DNA of 64,000 nt from PALSA-693 sp963702305 (GTDB lineage: Bacteria; Actinomycetota; Acidimicrobiia; Acidimicrobiales; Palsa-688). Below are positions 8,651 through 18,679 of the stretch, piece by piece. A program made the position numbers and the translations under genes. The notes under the pieces are model-generated. The model had not been told where the DNA came from. It worked only from the letters and a program-made list of their open reading frames with translations, and searched no databases. The stretch spans positions 1 to 64,000 of the forward strand of contig CAVPBX010000003.1 in assembly GCA_963702305.1 (NCBI GenBank), written 5' to 3'. How positions within the stretch are numbered: the first letter of the stretch is position 1; each line of letters begins with the position of its first letter.

Positions 8651-11407
8651 CGCGGTCGTGCGGAGTCGTCCGAAGTTGCCTGCGAGACGTAATGCCTAGC
8701 TTCGTGAACACCTTGCGCAGATGCCATTCCACGGTACGCGGGCTGAGGAAGAGTCGGGTGGCAATCTCGGGGTTCGTGAATCCATCTCGTGCCAGCTGAG
8801 CGATCTGGAGTTCCTCCGCGGTCAGGTCTGAGCGTGTTTCCTCGGTTCGCTTGCGGACCTTCTGACCCGTCGCAACCAGCTCGCTACGTGCGCGCTCGGC
8901 GAAGGCCTCCATCCCGATCACCATGAACTGGTCATGGGCAGCACGCAGGTGCTCGCGCGCGTCGACTCGGCGGCCGATACGACGCAGGTGCTCGCCATAG
9001 AGCAGATGCGTACGGGCGAGGTCGGGCCGCAACCGGCTGCGCCCAAGCCGTTCGATCGCTTCAAGATACGAACGGTCGGCGGTCTCGCCTTCACTCATCA
9101 GAGCCCGCGACCGAGCCGCGATTCCTTGTGCAGCATCGTTGGGGACGTGGGCTGTGGCGTCGAGGATCCGGTCGAGAGCGACCTGGGCCACTGCTCGCTG
9201 ACCTGTCCTCGTCGCGGCTTCGAGTAGTTCTTGCGCTGCCCAGGGAGATACGTACATGTTCGGGTTGTAGTCGCAGGCTTCCCGTGCGACCGCGAGCGCT
9301 TCGTCGTACTGTCCGAGGCCGTTGCAGAGAACGGCGTGGGCGAGGTTGCATCGCTCGATCACCGTTCCTTGCCCCGCCTTCAACGCGTGCTGTGTCACCG
9401 TCTCGATCAACGCGCGGGCCTCCGTCTCGTGCCCCCTATAGGAGGCCAGCATCATCGGGAGGTACGACCCCACGATCGTCCCCGCCCCATCGGTCGCCGC
9501 GTCGATCTCGACGGTCGCTTGCGTCACCTCCGCAAATTCGCCGCACCGCAGTGCGGCGACAGCGAGCACGCTCAGTTCAATATGAAGGCGGGCGAGAGCA
9601 CCGGTTCTGCGAGAGGCTTCCAGCACCCGCGCGCAGAGCGCATACACGCTCTCGTCGTCCCAGATCGTCCACGCCACCATCACGACCAAATAGTTCCAAT
9701 GGAGGATCGTCTCGACTGGGCATCCCTCGTGCATGAACGCAAGCCTCGTCAGCTCGAGCAATGGTGCAGCCGCGCGTCGACCGTCGGTGATAAGTAACGC
9801 GAGACCGTCGAGCAGCAGATCAGAGGGGCGTGGATCTTGCTCCGAAGCCGGCGCGGATTGGGCAGCACGAGAAACGTCTAACAGGCTTGCCCCGGAGGGT
9901 GCACTGCCGGCGATCAGTGCCGCGAACCAGGCGTCGAGGTACGTCTCGCGGGCGAGACCGACGTCGAGTTCCTCGAGCCGCCGGGCGGCGTTGAGAAGCA
10001 ACGCCGCCGCCTCGCCGTTCAGGGCCGAGTACATCGCTATCTGACCGCGCAAAATCTCCACCTGCGCGAGGTGAAACTCATCGAGAGGCCCGGTCCTTGC
10101 GCGCGCCAAGAGAATACGAGCGTCATCGAACTTGCCGGCGCCCAGACTGGCGTTGGCAGCGGCTAAGGCACGCAGCGCGCGGCGCTCGGGATTGCTCGTC
10201 ATGTCTGCGGCGCGGCTTTAGGAACGCCGCCTCCGCGGTGGCGCCACCCCGCGTGGGCGCGTGTCGCGGATCCCTCGAGAGCAGCCGCAACGTCTTCGTC
10301 GGGGCCCGCGGCTGCCTGGGCACGATGCCACGCCCGGCGGTCCGGGTTGATATCGGCGTCGGTGACGTCGGCGAGAGCACCGTGGGCGCGCCGTCGGCTA
10401 GCGGCGGCTGCTGAGTGATAAGAAGCCGAGCGGACGAGCGGATGAGCAAACTGCACACGCTCACCGATCTCAAGGAGACCGCCATCGATCGCGGGGCCGA
10501 CTGCTGCTAAACCGATTTTGAGTCGCTCGACCGCCAGTCGGAGAAGCGCGACATCCCCGAGTGGCTCTGCCGCCGCAGTCAGAAGCACCAGCTGCGCATC
10601 GGCAGGGAGCACTGAGATGCGCCGGGCAAAACTCTGCTCGATCTTGTCGCTGATGGGCTGGCTGTCCGACGATCCGAATCCTCCGACATGATTGCCGTCG
10701 TTCCAGGATCGTGCCAGCTCGATGAGCGCGAGCGGGTTGCCGCGGCTCTCCGACAAGATCTGGTCGCAAATCGCGGCGTCCAGCGGGCCGCGGACGGCGC
10801 CCAGCAACAAGGTTCGCGAGTCGGCCTCGTTCAGCCCACCGACAGCCAGCTGGGGCAGCCCGGACAAGACCTCGTCGCCCGTCTCGGTGCGCACGACGCA
10901 CACGATGGCAATCCGCTCGGCGAGCAGCCGGCGGGCGACGAACGCAAGTACTTGCAATGAGACTTCGTCGAGCCACTGCGCGTCGTCGACGATGCATGTC
11001 AGGGGCTGACTCTCAGAGGCCTCGGCGAGGAGCGTTAACGTGGCGAGTCCGACGAGGAACCGGTCCGGCGGTGGGCCGACACTCATACCCAAGGCGGTCT
11101 TCAGTGCGGCGCGCTGTGGCATGGGCAACTGCTCGATGTGACCAACGAGCGGGCTGCAGAGCTGATGAAGGCCGCTGAAAGCGAACTCCATCTCCGATTC
11201 CACTCCGGCGGCCGTAGCAAACCGCCAGCCGACCGCGCTCGCCGATACGTAGGAGAGCAATGCGCTCTTGCCGGCTCCAGCGTCGCCGCGGAAGACGATG
11301 ACCTTGCTCGCCCCAGAGAGCGCCTCCGCGAGAAGACGATCGAGCGTGTCACACTCACTGGCTCGCCCAAGGAGACTCGAGACTTCGGCGGCGGACGTGG
11401 CGATCAC
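8628..11407 (-). CDS. LuxR-family transcriptional regulator with N-terminal AAA/NACHT-like ATPase, two frameshifts
   Basis: A LAL-type regulator of about 925 residues. The N-terminal half (from ATG 11407) has LLGRASECDTLDRLLAEALS, the Walker A motif GDAGAGKSALL and LTCIVDDAQWLDEVSLQVLA as Walker B. The C-terminal half has tetratricopeptide-like helices and ends in a LuxR HTH with LTAEELQIAQLARDGFTNPE and TNPEIATRLFLSPRTVEWHL. The frame breaks near 10240 and 10205, between ARGGATAEAAFL and MTSNPERRALRAL, and is otherwise intact. The stop of the upstream STAS gene is about 30 nt away, so the two are probably co-transcribed. The inducer is unknown. Confidence 0.85.
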
Positions 11408-11436
11408 CTACAGCCTCTAGAGAACCGAACACCGGA

Positions 11437-12229
11437 CTATATCACTTGACTCGGTCTTCCGCCGCGGGGTGCATCGGTCGTGACCATGCTGTTCATTGTC
11501 GATCCTCCGTCCTCGTTGACGTCTGTGGCACCAACCGCGATCACGTTCGCGCTCCGCGTAGCCCGTCGCACCCATGGACGCGCCTGGTCAGCTCGGCGTT
11601 CCGGCCGATTTGGCCCGCTCTCGAACGTGTCGTCGAGCCCGACCAGCGACGCGAGGCGTCGAGCCCGGCCAGGATGCGTGACGCGCCGCCCGGTACCCTC
11701 GTTCGGCCGCATGCACAATGGCGTCGATGATCGAACGCAGGCCGCTTAGGTCGATGAAGGATAGGAGCTGTAGATCTATGGCGAGGTCGCCGCGTCGGTC
11801 GGGACCGCTCGGATCGCGTCCAACACCAGTGGGGTTGTCGATATGTCGAGTTCACCGCTCACCTGCAACAAGTACCGACCCGGACCTCGGGCCAAGAGCT
11901 GGAGCGAAGCAATCGGTCGACATTGCCGCTCGTGCGAGTTCGACTGGCAAGAATTCGATCACGGCGTCGCCAGTCGTCGCGACAAGTTCTGACAACTCCG
12001 GGACGGTTGCGATAGTTTCGACCTCGGGCGAGGCACCACGGTATCGACGCGCCACCGCACTCCGATAGCGCTCGACTACGAACGCCAACCGGTCCGCGTG
12101 ATCAATCGACATGCACAGAGAAATCCCCGTCGATCGAAGCAACCTCCGGACGAGCCGTGCCTCGGCCCGTCTGGCGAACGTTCGAATGGCGATCAGTCGG
12201 TCCGTAGCGACGTGGCACTTCTCACGCAT
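11437..12229 (-). CDS. STAS-domain regulatory protein with N-terminal sensory-like domain, frameshifted
   Basis: ATG at 12229 is preceded by GAGGAGCGAGAG. The first 125 residues, including STGISLCMSIDHADRLAFVV, resemble small sensory or MEDS-like regions but are not secure. They lead to SGSVLVAGE, and after a shift near 11855 to LDISTTPLVLDAIRAVPTDA and IDLQLLSFIDLSGLRSIIDA, a clear STAS core with the phosphorylatable Ser in DLSG. A second shift near 11700 leads to RLTHPGRARRLASLVGLDDT, the last STAS helix. It lies between the membrane protein gene, which it overlaps by 8 nt, and the LuxR regulator, suggesting one signalling unit. Confidence 0.6.
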
Positions 12230-12586
12230 CTCTCGCTCCTCGAGGTTGCATCGGTCTTGCGTTCCTCCGCTCTCGATCGCAGCCATACGATCGGGCATCG
12301 CCGACGTCAACGAAAGGCCGGGGGATGGCTGCGTGAATGTGAGCGAGGGATGCGCCACGGTCGGGCACATCAGGGTGATGTTTGCGGCACACCACATACG
12401 GGGTGCCGCCCACGGCATGCTTGCCGAGCCGCCAGCAGCGGCGGGCGTGGCAATTCTGTGGCGGAGGAACACGGCAGCGGCGGCGAGCAGACCCAGATCG
12501 GATCCGAACCCGGACCAGAACGCGTAGCCTGAGCCGGCCTCGTCGCTGATGCCCAACCAGTGGCCAATGAGGTGCAGAACGCTCAT
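12222..12586 (-). CDS. Small membrane protein with C-terminal Cys/His motif, one frameshift
   Basis: The ATG at 12586 shares one base with the acetamidase stop (TGATG), so it is translationally coupled. The N-terminus has HLIGHWLGISDEAGSGYAFW and SGFGSDLGLLAAAAVFLRH, an amphipathic segment plus a probable membrane helix. After a shift near 12450 it reads NCHARRCWRLGKHAVGGTPY and VVCRKHHPDVP. Small proteins with the pattern YxFWSGFGSD, helix, CHxxxC and CxxHHP are widespread in actinobacteria and their phages without known function. The Cys and His residues could bind a metal. Confidence 0.55.
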
Positions 12587-13707
12587 CAGTCGCCGTCGAA
12601 GATGCTGAGGGGCAGGAACGCCGACACGATGAAATTGGGCACGTCGACCAACTGGCTCACCTTCAAGTCGACCGCGACGCTGCAGAGCGCGTACGCCTGC
12701 TGGCGCGAGTAGCCGTACTCCGCCACGAGGTGATCGATCATGTTCAATAGTGCGTTGCGCGCCGCGACGGTGAGGTCCTCGGACTGCTCGCTACCGTCTC
12801 GTTCGACCGATAGCCCAGTCGTCGCGAAGAAGCGCAGGGGTGCTTGCATCTCGGGGGACACGACGTAGCTACTCCGCTCGAACTGCACGTCGCGAATTCC
12901 GCGCTCGGCGGCCGCGCCCTTACGAAGGTCGAAACGCACGCGCAACGTCGCGTCCATCTCTATTGCAGTGCCGCAGGTCTCGCAGTCGCCCTGCGCGAAA
13001 TGCGAGTCACCCGCTGAGAACATCGCGCCTTCCGTGAACACAGGGAAGAACACGCGAGCGCCCGCAGCAGTCTGTTTGATATCCATGTTGCCCCCGATCT
13101 CGCGGGGCGGAATGGTGCGCAGTGCTTCGCCTGCGATTAGCTTTTGGGCCGGCACTGCGCCGCCGGTGGAAGGCGGCAACACGAAGCCTCCCCGGTCGAA
13201 CGACGCCTGTTCGCGCGCTCTGATCTTCTGCATCAGCTCGCGCGACGGTGCAAGGCCCATGATGCCCATGAACGGAGCGCCCGGGATGCGTACACCGGGG
13301 AGATCCGGCGACGTCGCCGCCATGTCCTCGATTGCCCACTTGATGAGAAATGGCTCGGGGAACTCGTCGCGCAGGAAACCGAACCCAGGGACCTCGGCGG
13401 TATAGCCGTACGGCTCCGGGCTTACCTCCAAGACATCGACGACGAGCAAGTCGCCGGGTTCCGCGCCCTCCACGTAGACCGGGCCGGTCAGCGGATGGAG
13501 GAGGTTGAGGTCGACGTTGCCGACCTCAACCGCAGTGGCGCCGGGGTGGAACTGGCCGTCGAACGCGTCGCGCGTCTCCAACAGCACTTCGTCACCGGGA
13601 GCGCACGCGAGAGTCGGGGCGATGTCGGGATGCCAGCGGTTGTGCCCGAGCGCGGGCTCAGCCGCGAGCGGGACCGAGCGGTCGATACGGATCTCGTGCT
13701 TGGCCAT
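12586..13707 (-). CDS. Acetamidase/formamidase
   Basis: An FmdA/AmdA-family amidohydrolase of 373 residues that releases ammonia from formamide or acetamide in the cytoplasm. ATG at 13707 is preceded by GGAGGAAATC. The fold is marked by HNRWHPDIAPTLACAPGDEV, VYVEGAEPGDLLVVDVLEV, FMGIMGLAPS, GGNMDIKQTAAGARVFFPVF, SAGDSHFAQGDCETCGTAIE and the C-terminal QQAYALCSVAVDLKVSQLVD. The HFAQGDCE segment is the family signature, so the enzyme should be active. It heads a coupled minus-strand run and faces a VOC gene across a palindrome. Ammonia release links it thematically with the ADI operon. Confidence 0.92.
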   Translation of the reverse strand: MAKHEIRIDRSVPLAAEPALGHNRWHPDIAPTLACAPGDEVLLETRDAFDGQFHPGATAVEVGNVDLNLLHPLTGPVYVEGAEPGDLLVVDVLEVSPEPYGYTAEVPGFGFLRDEFPEPFLIKWAIEDMAATSPDLPGVRIPGAPFMGIMGLAPSRELMQKIRAREQASFDRGGFVLPPSTGGAVPAQKLIAGEALRTIPPREIGGNMDIKQTAAGARVFFPVFTEGAMFSAGDSHFAQGDCETCGTAIEMDATLRVRFDLRKGAAAERGIRDVQFERSSYVVSPEMQAPLRFFATTGLSVERDGSEQSEDLTVAARNALLNMIDHLVAEYGYSRQQAYALCSVAVDLKVSQLVDVPNFIVSAFLPLSIFDGD

Positions 13708-13762
13708 GATTTCCTCCGAGGCGTCGTTGTCACAACGCACCATCGCATCGCCAGCGGTTCAT

Positions 13763-13798
13763 CGCGCCAGGGCAATACCCGGGTATTACCCTGGCGCG
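13763..13798. promoter_or_regulatory. 36-nt imperfect palindrome between divergent genes
   Basis: The left arm CGCGCCAGGGCAATACCC and right arm GGGTATTACCCTGGCGCG are reverse complements apart from one position pair, with the centre between 13780 and 13781. It lies 56 nt before the acetamidase start and 82 nt before the divergent VOC start. That position fits an operator for a dimeric or tetrameric regulator of both genes. A transcript hairpin is possible, but no T-tract follows. Confidence 0.6.
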
Positions 13799-13879
13799 AA
13801 GGAACGCTTCCGGTGCGACGGTGTGGGTGCGTCATCGATCCGATGCCGCCTCGTTACGACCACAGGGAGCGTTCGACCC

Positions 13880-14332
13880 ATGGACATGAAGTTGGAAGTT
13901 GTCGTGATTCCCGTCTCCGATGTCGACCGGGCCAGAGACTTCTACAAGACGCTGGGTTGGCGTCTCGACGCCGATGTCGTCGGCGAGAGCGACTTTCGGC
14001 TGGTGCAACTAACGCCGCCCGGCTCGCAATGCTCAGTCCACTTCGGTACGGGTCTCACCTCGGCCGCGCCGGGTTCGGCCCAGTCCGTCCACCTCATCGT
14101 CAGCGACATCGAAGCGGCGCGCCACGAGCTCGCCGAGCGAGGCGTGGCAGTGAGTCCGGTGTTCCACTGCGAGTCGGGCTTCGCGTGCCGGTACGGCGAG
14201 GACCGCACCCCGGGCCGGGTTAGAGGCCCTGCGCCGGAGCATGCGACTTATGCGTCGTTCGCAACGTTCGCCGACCCCGACAGCAACAGCTGGGTGATGC
14301 AAGAGATCACCACCCGGTCTCCCGGACGCTGA
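13880..14332 (+). CDS. VOC family protein
   Basis: A 150-residue VOC protein: MKLEVVVIPVSDVDRARDFY then KTLGWRLDADVVGESDFRLV, QSVHLIVSDIEAARHELAER and FADPDSNSWVMQEITTRSPG. This is the common actinobacterial type whose relatives carry a C-terminal tail with WWDWYAPYL. Here that tail continues in another frame just after the stop (see 14338-15000), so a one-base change near 14325 has probably shortened the protein. It is divergent from the acetamidase gene. Confidence 0.85.
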   Translation: MDMKLEVVVIPVSDVDRARDFYKTLGWRLDADVVGESDFRLVQLTPPGSQCSVHFGTGLTSAAPGSAQSVHLIVSDIEAARHELAERGVAVSPVFHCESGFACRYGEDRTPGRVRGPAPEHATYASFATFADPDSNSWVMQEITTRSPGR

Positions 14333-14337
14333 GACTC

Positions 14338-15000
14338 GTGGATGTCGCGACGCTGGCTGATCTCTTGCATGAGACGGCCGAACGCCACGGGCCATTCGAG
14401 GCGCGCGCGCCGAAGCACGAATGGTGGGACTGGTACGCGCCGTATCTCGACGGACGTTTACACGGGAGCATGCCCGTGGACGCGGCGCGCGTGGCCGACC
14501 GCTACATGAAGGAGGTGCGCCATGTCGTCCGAGTTGAGACAGACCGACTCAATCGGATCCTCGTCGCTACCGACGGCTCAGCCACGGCACTCGAGGCGGT
14601 CGCGTTCGCGGTCGACCTAGCCGCGGAACACGGGTCGGAGCTCATCATCCTCCACGTCGTGCCGCTGGTCAATGTGGTTCCGCCACTCAGCATCTACCAG
14701 ATCAGCGCGGCCTTCCCGCACGTGCCGAGCGCATACGACCACGAACTCCTCGACGAGGCCGCCGCGCTGGCCGCCGCGGAAGGGGTGGTCGCGACGACCG
14801 CCTTGGTACCCGGCACCGCCGTCGCCGAGATCGCGTCGTATGCGGAGTCGCACGATGCCGACCTCGTCGTGGTGGGCTCGCACGGGCACGGCGCAGTCTT
14901 GAGTGCGCTGCACGGCAGCGTCGCGTGGGTCATCCACGCGGCGAAGCGATCCGTGCTGATCGTTCGCCCAACGCATCGCACCTCGACGACTCGCACATAG
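14338..15000 (+). CDS. Universal stress protein fused to a VOC-protein tail
   Basis: The first 62 codons encode ATLADLLHETAERHGPFEAR and EWWDWYAPYLDGRLHG..DRYMKEV, a segment normally at the C-terminus of VOC proteins like the gene upstream. The remaining 158 residues are a UspA domain: RILVATDGSATALEAVAFAV, SELIILHVVPLVN, DADLVVVGSHGHGAVLSALH with the ATP-binding GxxGxG-like region, and AKRSVLIVRP. Ancestrally this was probably a VOC-tail gene followed by a Usp gene. An AAGGAGG at about 14508 precedes the domain boundary. Usp proteins respond to hypoxia and energy stress. Confidence 0.75.
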   Translation: MDVATLADLLHETAERHGPFEARAPKHEWWDWYAPYLDGRLHGSMPVDAARVADRYMKEVRHVVRVETDRLNRILVATDGSATALEAVAFAVDLAAEHGSELIILHVVPLVNVVPPLSIYQISAAFPHVPSAYDHELLDEAAALAAAEGVVATTALVPGTAVAEIASYAESHDADLVVVGSHGHGAVLSALHGSVAWVIHAAKRSVLIVRPTHRTSTTRT

Positions 15001-15014
15001 GGGGAACAGCACCG

Positions 15015-16750
15015 ATGTCATTCACCGTTTCGGATCTCATAGTGGAAACCTTGGAACAGGCCGGCGTCCGCCGTGTGTACGGGCTCCCCGGCGACTCGCT
15101 GAACGGGTTCACCGACGCGTTGCGGCGTAACGGAACCGTGGCGTGGAACCACGTGCGCCACGAGGAGGCCGCGGCGTTCGCGGCGGCGGGCGACGCGGCG
15201 ATCACCGGCGAACTGGCAGTGTGCGCGGCGAGTTGCGGACCAGGCAACCTGCACCTGATCAACGGACTCTTCGACGCCCACCGCTCCCGGGTACCCGTGT
15301 TGGCGATCGCCGCGGACATCCCGACTCTCGAGATCGGCACGACGTACTTCCAAGAGACGCATCCCCAAGAGTTGTTCCGCGAGTGCAGCGAGTACTGCGA
15401 ACTCGCGTCGATACCGGAACAGTTCCCGCGCATGCTCGAGACCGCAATACGGACCGCTGTCGAGAAGCGCGGCGTCGCAGTGCTCGTGGTCCCCGGAGAC
15501 GTGTTGGTCGCCGACATCTCGCGACCTCGAACCATAACGACGATCCGCTCCACCGCACCGTTGGTTCGCCCGAGCGACGGCGAGCTACAGACCGTGGCAC
15601 GCGCCCTCGACGCCGCCGAACGTGTGACGATCCTGGCGGGCGCGGGTTGCGCCGATGCACACGAACAGCTCCTCGCCATCGCGGGTGCGTTGCAGGCACC
15701 GATTGTCCACACGATGCGGGGCAAGGAGTTCGTGGAGCACCACAACCCCTACGACATCGGCATGACCGGTCTCCTCGGCACGATGTCGGGCTGTCGCGCT
15801 ATCGCGAGTGCGACCTTCTCCTCATGTTGGGCACCGATTTTCCCTATCGCGATTTCTATCCGGACGACGCAACGGTGATCCAGGTCGACGTGCGCGGTGA
15901 GCAGATCGGCCGGCGTACGACGGTCGACGTGCCCCTCGTCGGAACCGTCAAGGACACCGTAGAGGCATTGCTCCCCAACCTCCGCGCGAAGTCGAACGGC
16001 GCGCACCTGACGCGCATGCGCGAGCACTACGCCAAGGATCGCAAAAGTCTCGACGCGGTAGCCGTCAAGGATCGAAACCGTACCCCCCTCCACCCGCAGT
16101 TCGTGGCGAGAACGATTGACGAGCTCGCCGATGCCGACGCCGTGTTCATCCCCGACGTCGGCACGCCGGTGATCTGGGCCGCCCGCCACCTCACAATGAA
16201 CGGGCGCCGTCGACTCATCGGGTCGTTCAGCCACGGGAGCATGGCGAACGCGCTCCCGCACGCGATCGGGGTGCAGGCCGCGCAGCCCGGGCGCCAAGTC
16301 GTCACGCTTTCAGGTGACGGTGGCGTCGCGATGATGCTCGGCGATCTCATCACCCTCCAGCAGCTCCGCCTTCCGGTGAAAGTCGTCGTGTTCAACAACG
16401 GCGCGCTCAGCTTCGTGGAGCTCGAGATGAAAGCCGGAGGTTTCGTCACCTTCGGCACCGATCTCACCGATCCAAACTTCGCCGCCGTTGCGCAAGCGCT
16501 CGGCATGCACGGCGAACGGGTCGATCACCCTGACGATCTCGCCGGCGCGCTCCGACGAGCGTTCGACCACGATGGGAGCGCACTGGTCGAAGTCATGACC
16601 GCGCGTCAGGAACTGTCGTTGCCACCGAAGATCACCCTCGACCAGCTCAAGGGTTTTACGCTCTATGCGAGCAGGAGCGTGTTATCCGGGGCGGGTGACG
16701 AACTCATCGACGTCCTCCGCACCAACGTGACCCGGCGGGTGTTCTCATGA
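15015..16750 (+). CDS. poxB: Thiamine-diphosphate enzyme, pyruvate oxidase/pyruvate:quinone oxidoreductase type, one frameshift
   Basis: A ThDP-dependent decarboxylase of about 578 residues. The PYR domain has VYGLPGDSLNGFTDALRR and HVRHEEAAAFAAAGDAAITG, whose Glu activates ThDP. The middle domain binds FAD in PoxB. The PP domain has GSFSHGSMANALPHAIGVQA and VVTLSGDGGVAMMLGDLITL followed by VVFNNGALSFVELEMKAGGF. One base is lost near 15805, between GTMSG and YRECDLLLMLGTDFPYRDFY. PoxB-type enzymes make acetate, CO2 and reduced quinone from pyruvate, while oxidases make acetyl phosphate and H2O2. The neighbouring peroxiredoxin would suit either. Acetolactate synthase is less likely from FPYRDFYP and the overall pattern. 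Confidence 0.8.
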
Positions 16751-17256
16751 GCGTTGCCCGCGGCGCCGCCGCCGGCGCCCTCGCCGGCGCGGTCGGAACC
16801 GCTGCGATGGACTTGTTGTTGTATTCACGCTATCGCCGTGACGACGGCACGGACTCGTTTTGGCGGTGGGACTCCGCGGGCGGGGTAACGAGCTGGGACG
16901 AGGCCTCCGCGCCCGGGCAGGTCGGGAAGAAGCTCGAACAACTCGTCACACGTCGCCCGCCCCCCGACAACTGGGCGCGCAGCACCACGAACGTCACGCA
17001 CTGGGCTACCGGGATTGGCTGGGGCATCCAGTACGGAGCACTGGCCGCGAAGTCCGCGCGCCATCCGCACATCGGTGCGCTTGCGCTCGGCGCGGCGGCG
17101 TGGCTGTCGAGCTACGTAGTGCTCCCGCCGTTGAAGTTGTACAAGCCGATTTGGGCTTACGACGCTCGGACCCTCGCCGACGATTTGTCGGCCCACCTTC
17201 TGTACGGAACTGCAACGGCCGCCGCGTTCGCGGCCCTCACTCGGGAGAACTCATGA
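16747..17256 (+). CDS. Hypothetical membrane protein
   Basis: The start overlaps the poxB stop (ATGA at 16747). The 169-residue protein begins with a Gly/Ala-rich helix, RGAAAGALAGAVGTAAMDLL. It then has a hydrophilic loop with SFWRWDSAGG and PPDNWARSTTNVTHWATGIG, and two or three further hydrophobic segments including HIGALALGAAAWLSSYVVLP. Membrane location is clear; function is not. Coupling to pyruvate oxidase on one side and an SDR on the other suggests a shared redox role. Confidence 0.7.
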   Translation: MSVARGAAAGALAGAVGTAAMDLLLYSRYRRDDGTDSFWRWDSAGGVTSWDEASAPGQVGKKLEQLVTRRPPPDNWARSTTNVTHWATGIGWGIQYGALAAKSARHPHIGALALGAAAWLSSYVVLPPLKLYKPIWAYDARTLADDLSAHLLYGTATAAAFAALTRENS

Positions 17257-18012
17257 CCAACACAACGCTCGCTTCGAACACGAGCCAACTGCAAGACCTG
17301 CTCGGCCAAACGGTGGTAGTGATCGGCGGCAGCTCGGGCATCGGGCTCGAAACCGCCCGCCTTGCGCGGATACACGGCGCCGCTGTTGTGCTCACGGCTC
17401 GCAACCCTGACCGACTGCGCGCCGCGGGCGCCGAAGTCGACGCGCGTCAGCACCGAAGCGTTCGACGCCACTGATCTCGGTCGCCTCGAACGATTCTTCA
17501 CCGACCTATCCGGGCCCATCGACCACGTCATGGTCACCGGCGGGGGCGCCTACTACTCGCCGCTACTGAGCATGGACTTCGAGCGGGCGAGCGGCGACCT
17601 GAACGAACACCTCCTCGTGGCGCTCGCCGTCGCGCGTTTCGGTCCAGCCAAGATGCGGCCGCCCGGCACACTGCTCTTCATGGGCGGAACCGGTGCCCGC
17701 CGCGCCGGCGTCGGCCTCTCGCTCATGTCGGCGGTGGGCGCCGCACTCCCGGCGATGGTCGCGGACCTCGCGCTCGAGCTCGCACCGATCCGAGTGAACA
17801 TCATCGCTCCCGGCTTCGTCGACACCCCCCTGTCGGCGTCGATCCTCGGCGACCAGCTCGATGCGCGTCGGGCAGAGCTACGCGCCACGCTCCCCATCCG
17901 CCGCGTCGTCGAGCCGGCCGACGTCGCGGCGCTCGCCATACACCTCATGACGAACACCGCGCTCACCGGCGCGACCTACGACATCGACGGCGGCCAACAA
18001 CTCCTGTCCTGA
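17253..18012 (+). CDS. Short-chain dehydrogenase/reductase, one frameshift
   Basis: The start overlaps the preceding stop (ATGA). The N-terminal cofactor motif is VVVIGGSSGIGLETARLARI, a TGxxxGIG variant. After a shift near 17440 come TDLGRLERFFTDLSGPIDHV, MVTGGGAYYSP and MADLALELAPIRVNIIAPGF, then ALTGATYDIDGGQQLL at the C-terminus. The usual catalytic YxxxK is not obvious: the segment after LLFMGGTGARR reads LSLMSAVGAALPAMVADLAL, so Tyr and Lys appear replaced. The fold is certain, but oxidoreductase activity is doubtful on this sequence. Confidence 0.75.
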
Positions 18013-18026
18013 AAGGCGACTCCCAA

Positions 18027-18626
18027 ATGCGTCCCGACATCATTCCCGGCGGCATCTTCCCCGACTATTCGCTACCCGACCACGAAGGCGTGCTCCACAC
18101 GCTCAGCGAGATCCAGGGCCGCGACCCGCTGATCCTCACGCTCTCGCGTGGGCACTACTGCCCGAAAGAGCATCAGCAGCACCTCGAGCTAGCCACGTTC
18201 CAGCCGAAGATCATGGTCGCGTACACCCAGATCGTGACCATCGCGACCGACGACCAGCACACGCTGCAGGAGTTCCGCTCCTCGGTCGGCGCCCATTGGA
18301 CGTTCCTCTCTGATCCCGGCCGGACGATACAAAAGGACCTCGACATCCAGGAGTACACCGACCCCGAGCACGACCCGATGATCCCCCACACGCTCGTGCT
18401 CAAGCCCGGGTTAATCATTCACCGGATCTACAACGGCTACTGGTTCTGGGGGCGCCCGTCAGTAAACGAGCTCTGGTCTGACCTGCGCACGGCGACAAGC
18501 GACACCCGCCCCGACTGGGATCTGAGCCGGCCGGGGCTCCGCGAAGCCTGGGACGCGGGCGATTGGTCGTCCTTCCACGGATGGGACCGGCGCGCCCATG
18601 ACCACGTCGACCTAGCCACCACCTGA
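18027..18626 (+). CDS. Peroxiredoxin-like (AhpC/TSA/Redoxin) protein
   Basis: A 199-residue thioredoxin-fold protein: PGGIFPDYSLPDHEGVLHTL, then LILTLSRGHYCPKEHQQHLE, IVTIATDDQHTLQEFRSSVG and MIPHTLVLKPGLIIHRIYNG. Cys in HYCPKE is at the peroxidatic position. The CPxE context is AhpC-like, and no second Cys follows nearby, so a 1-Cys mechanism is likely. The long C-terminal tail with WFWGRPSVNELWSDLR occurs in peroxiredoxin-like proteins of Actinobacteria. It lies 14 nt after the SDR in the pyruvate oxidase run and could remove peroxide made there. Confidence 0.8.
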   Translation: MRPDIIPGGIFPDYSLPDHEGVLHTLSEIQGRDPLILTLSRGHYCPKEHQQHLELATFQPKIMVAYTQIVTIATDDQHTLQEFRSSVGAHWTFLSDPGRTIQKDLDIQEYTDPEHDPMIPHTLVLKPGLIIHRIYNGYWFWGRPSVNELWSDLRTATSDTRPDWDLSRPGLREAWDAGDWSSFHGWDRRAHDHVDLATT

Positions 18627-18679
18627 ACGGACCACCGGCGACTCGCCACTCGGCGAACTCTCGCCACCCAGGAGCGCAG

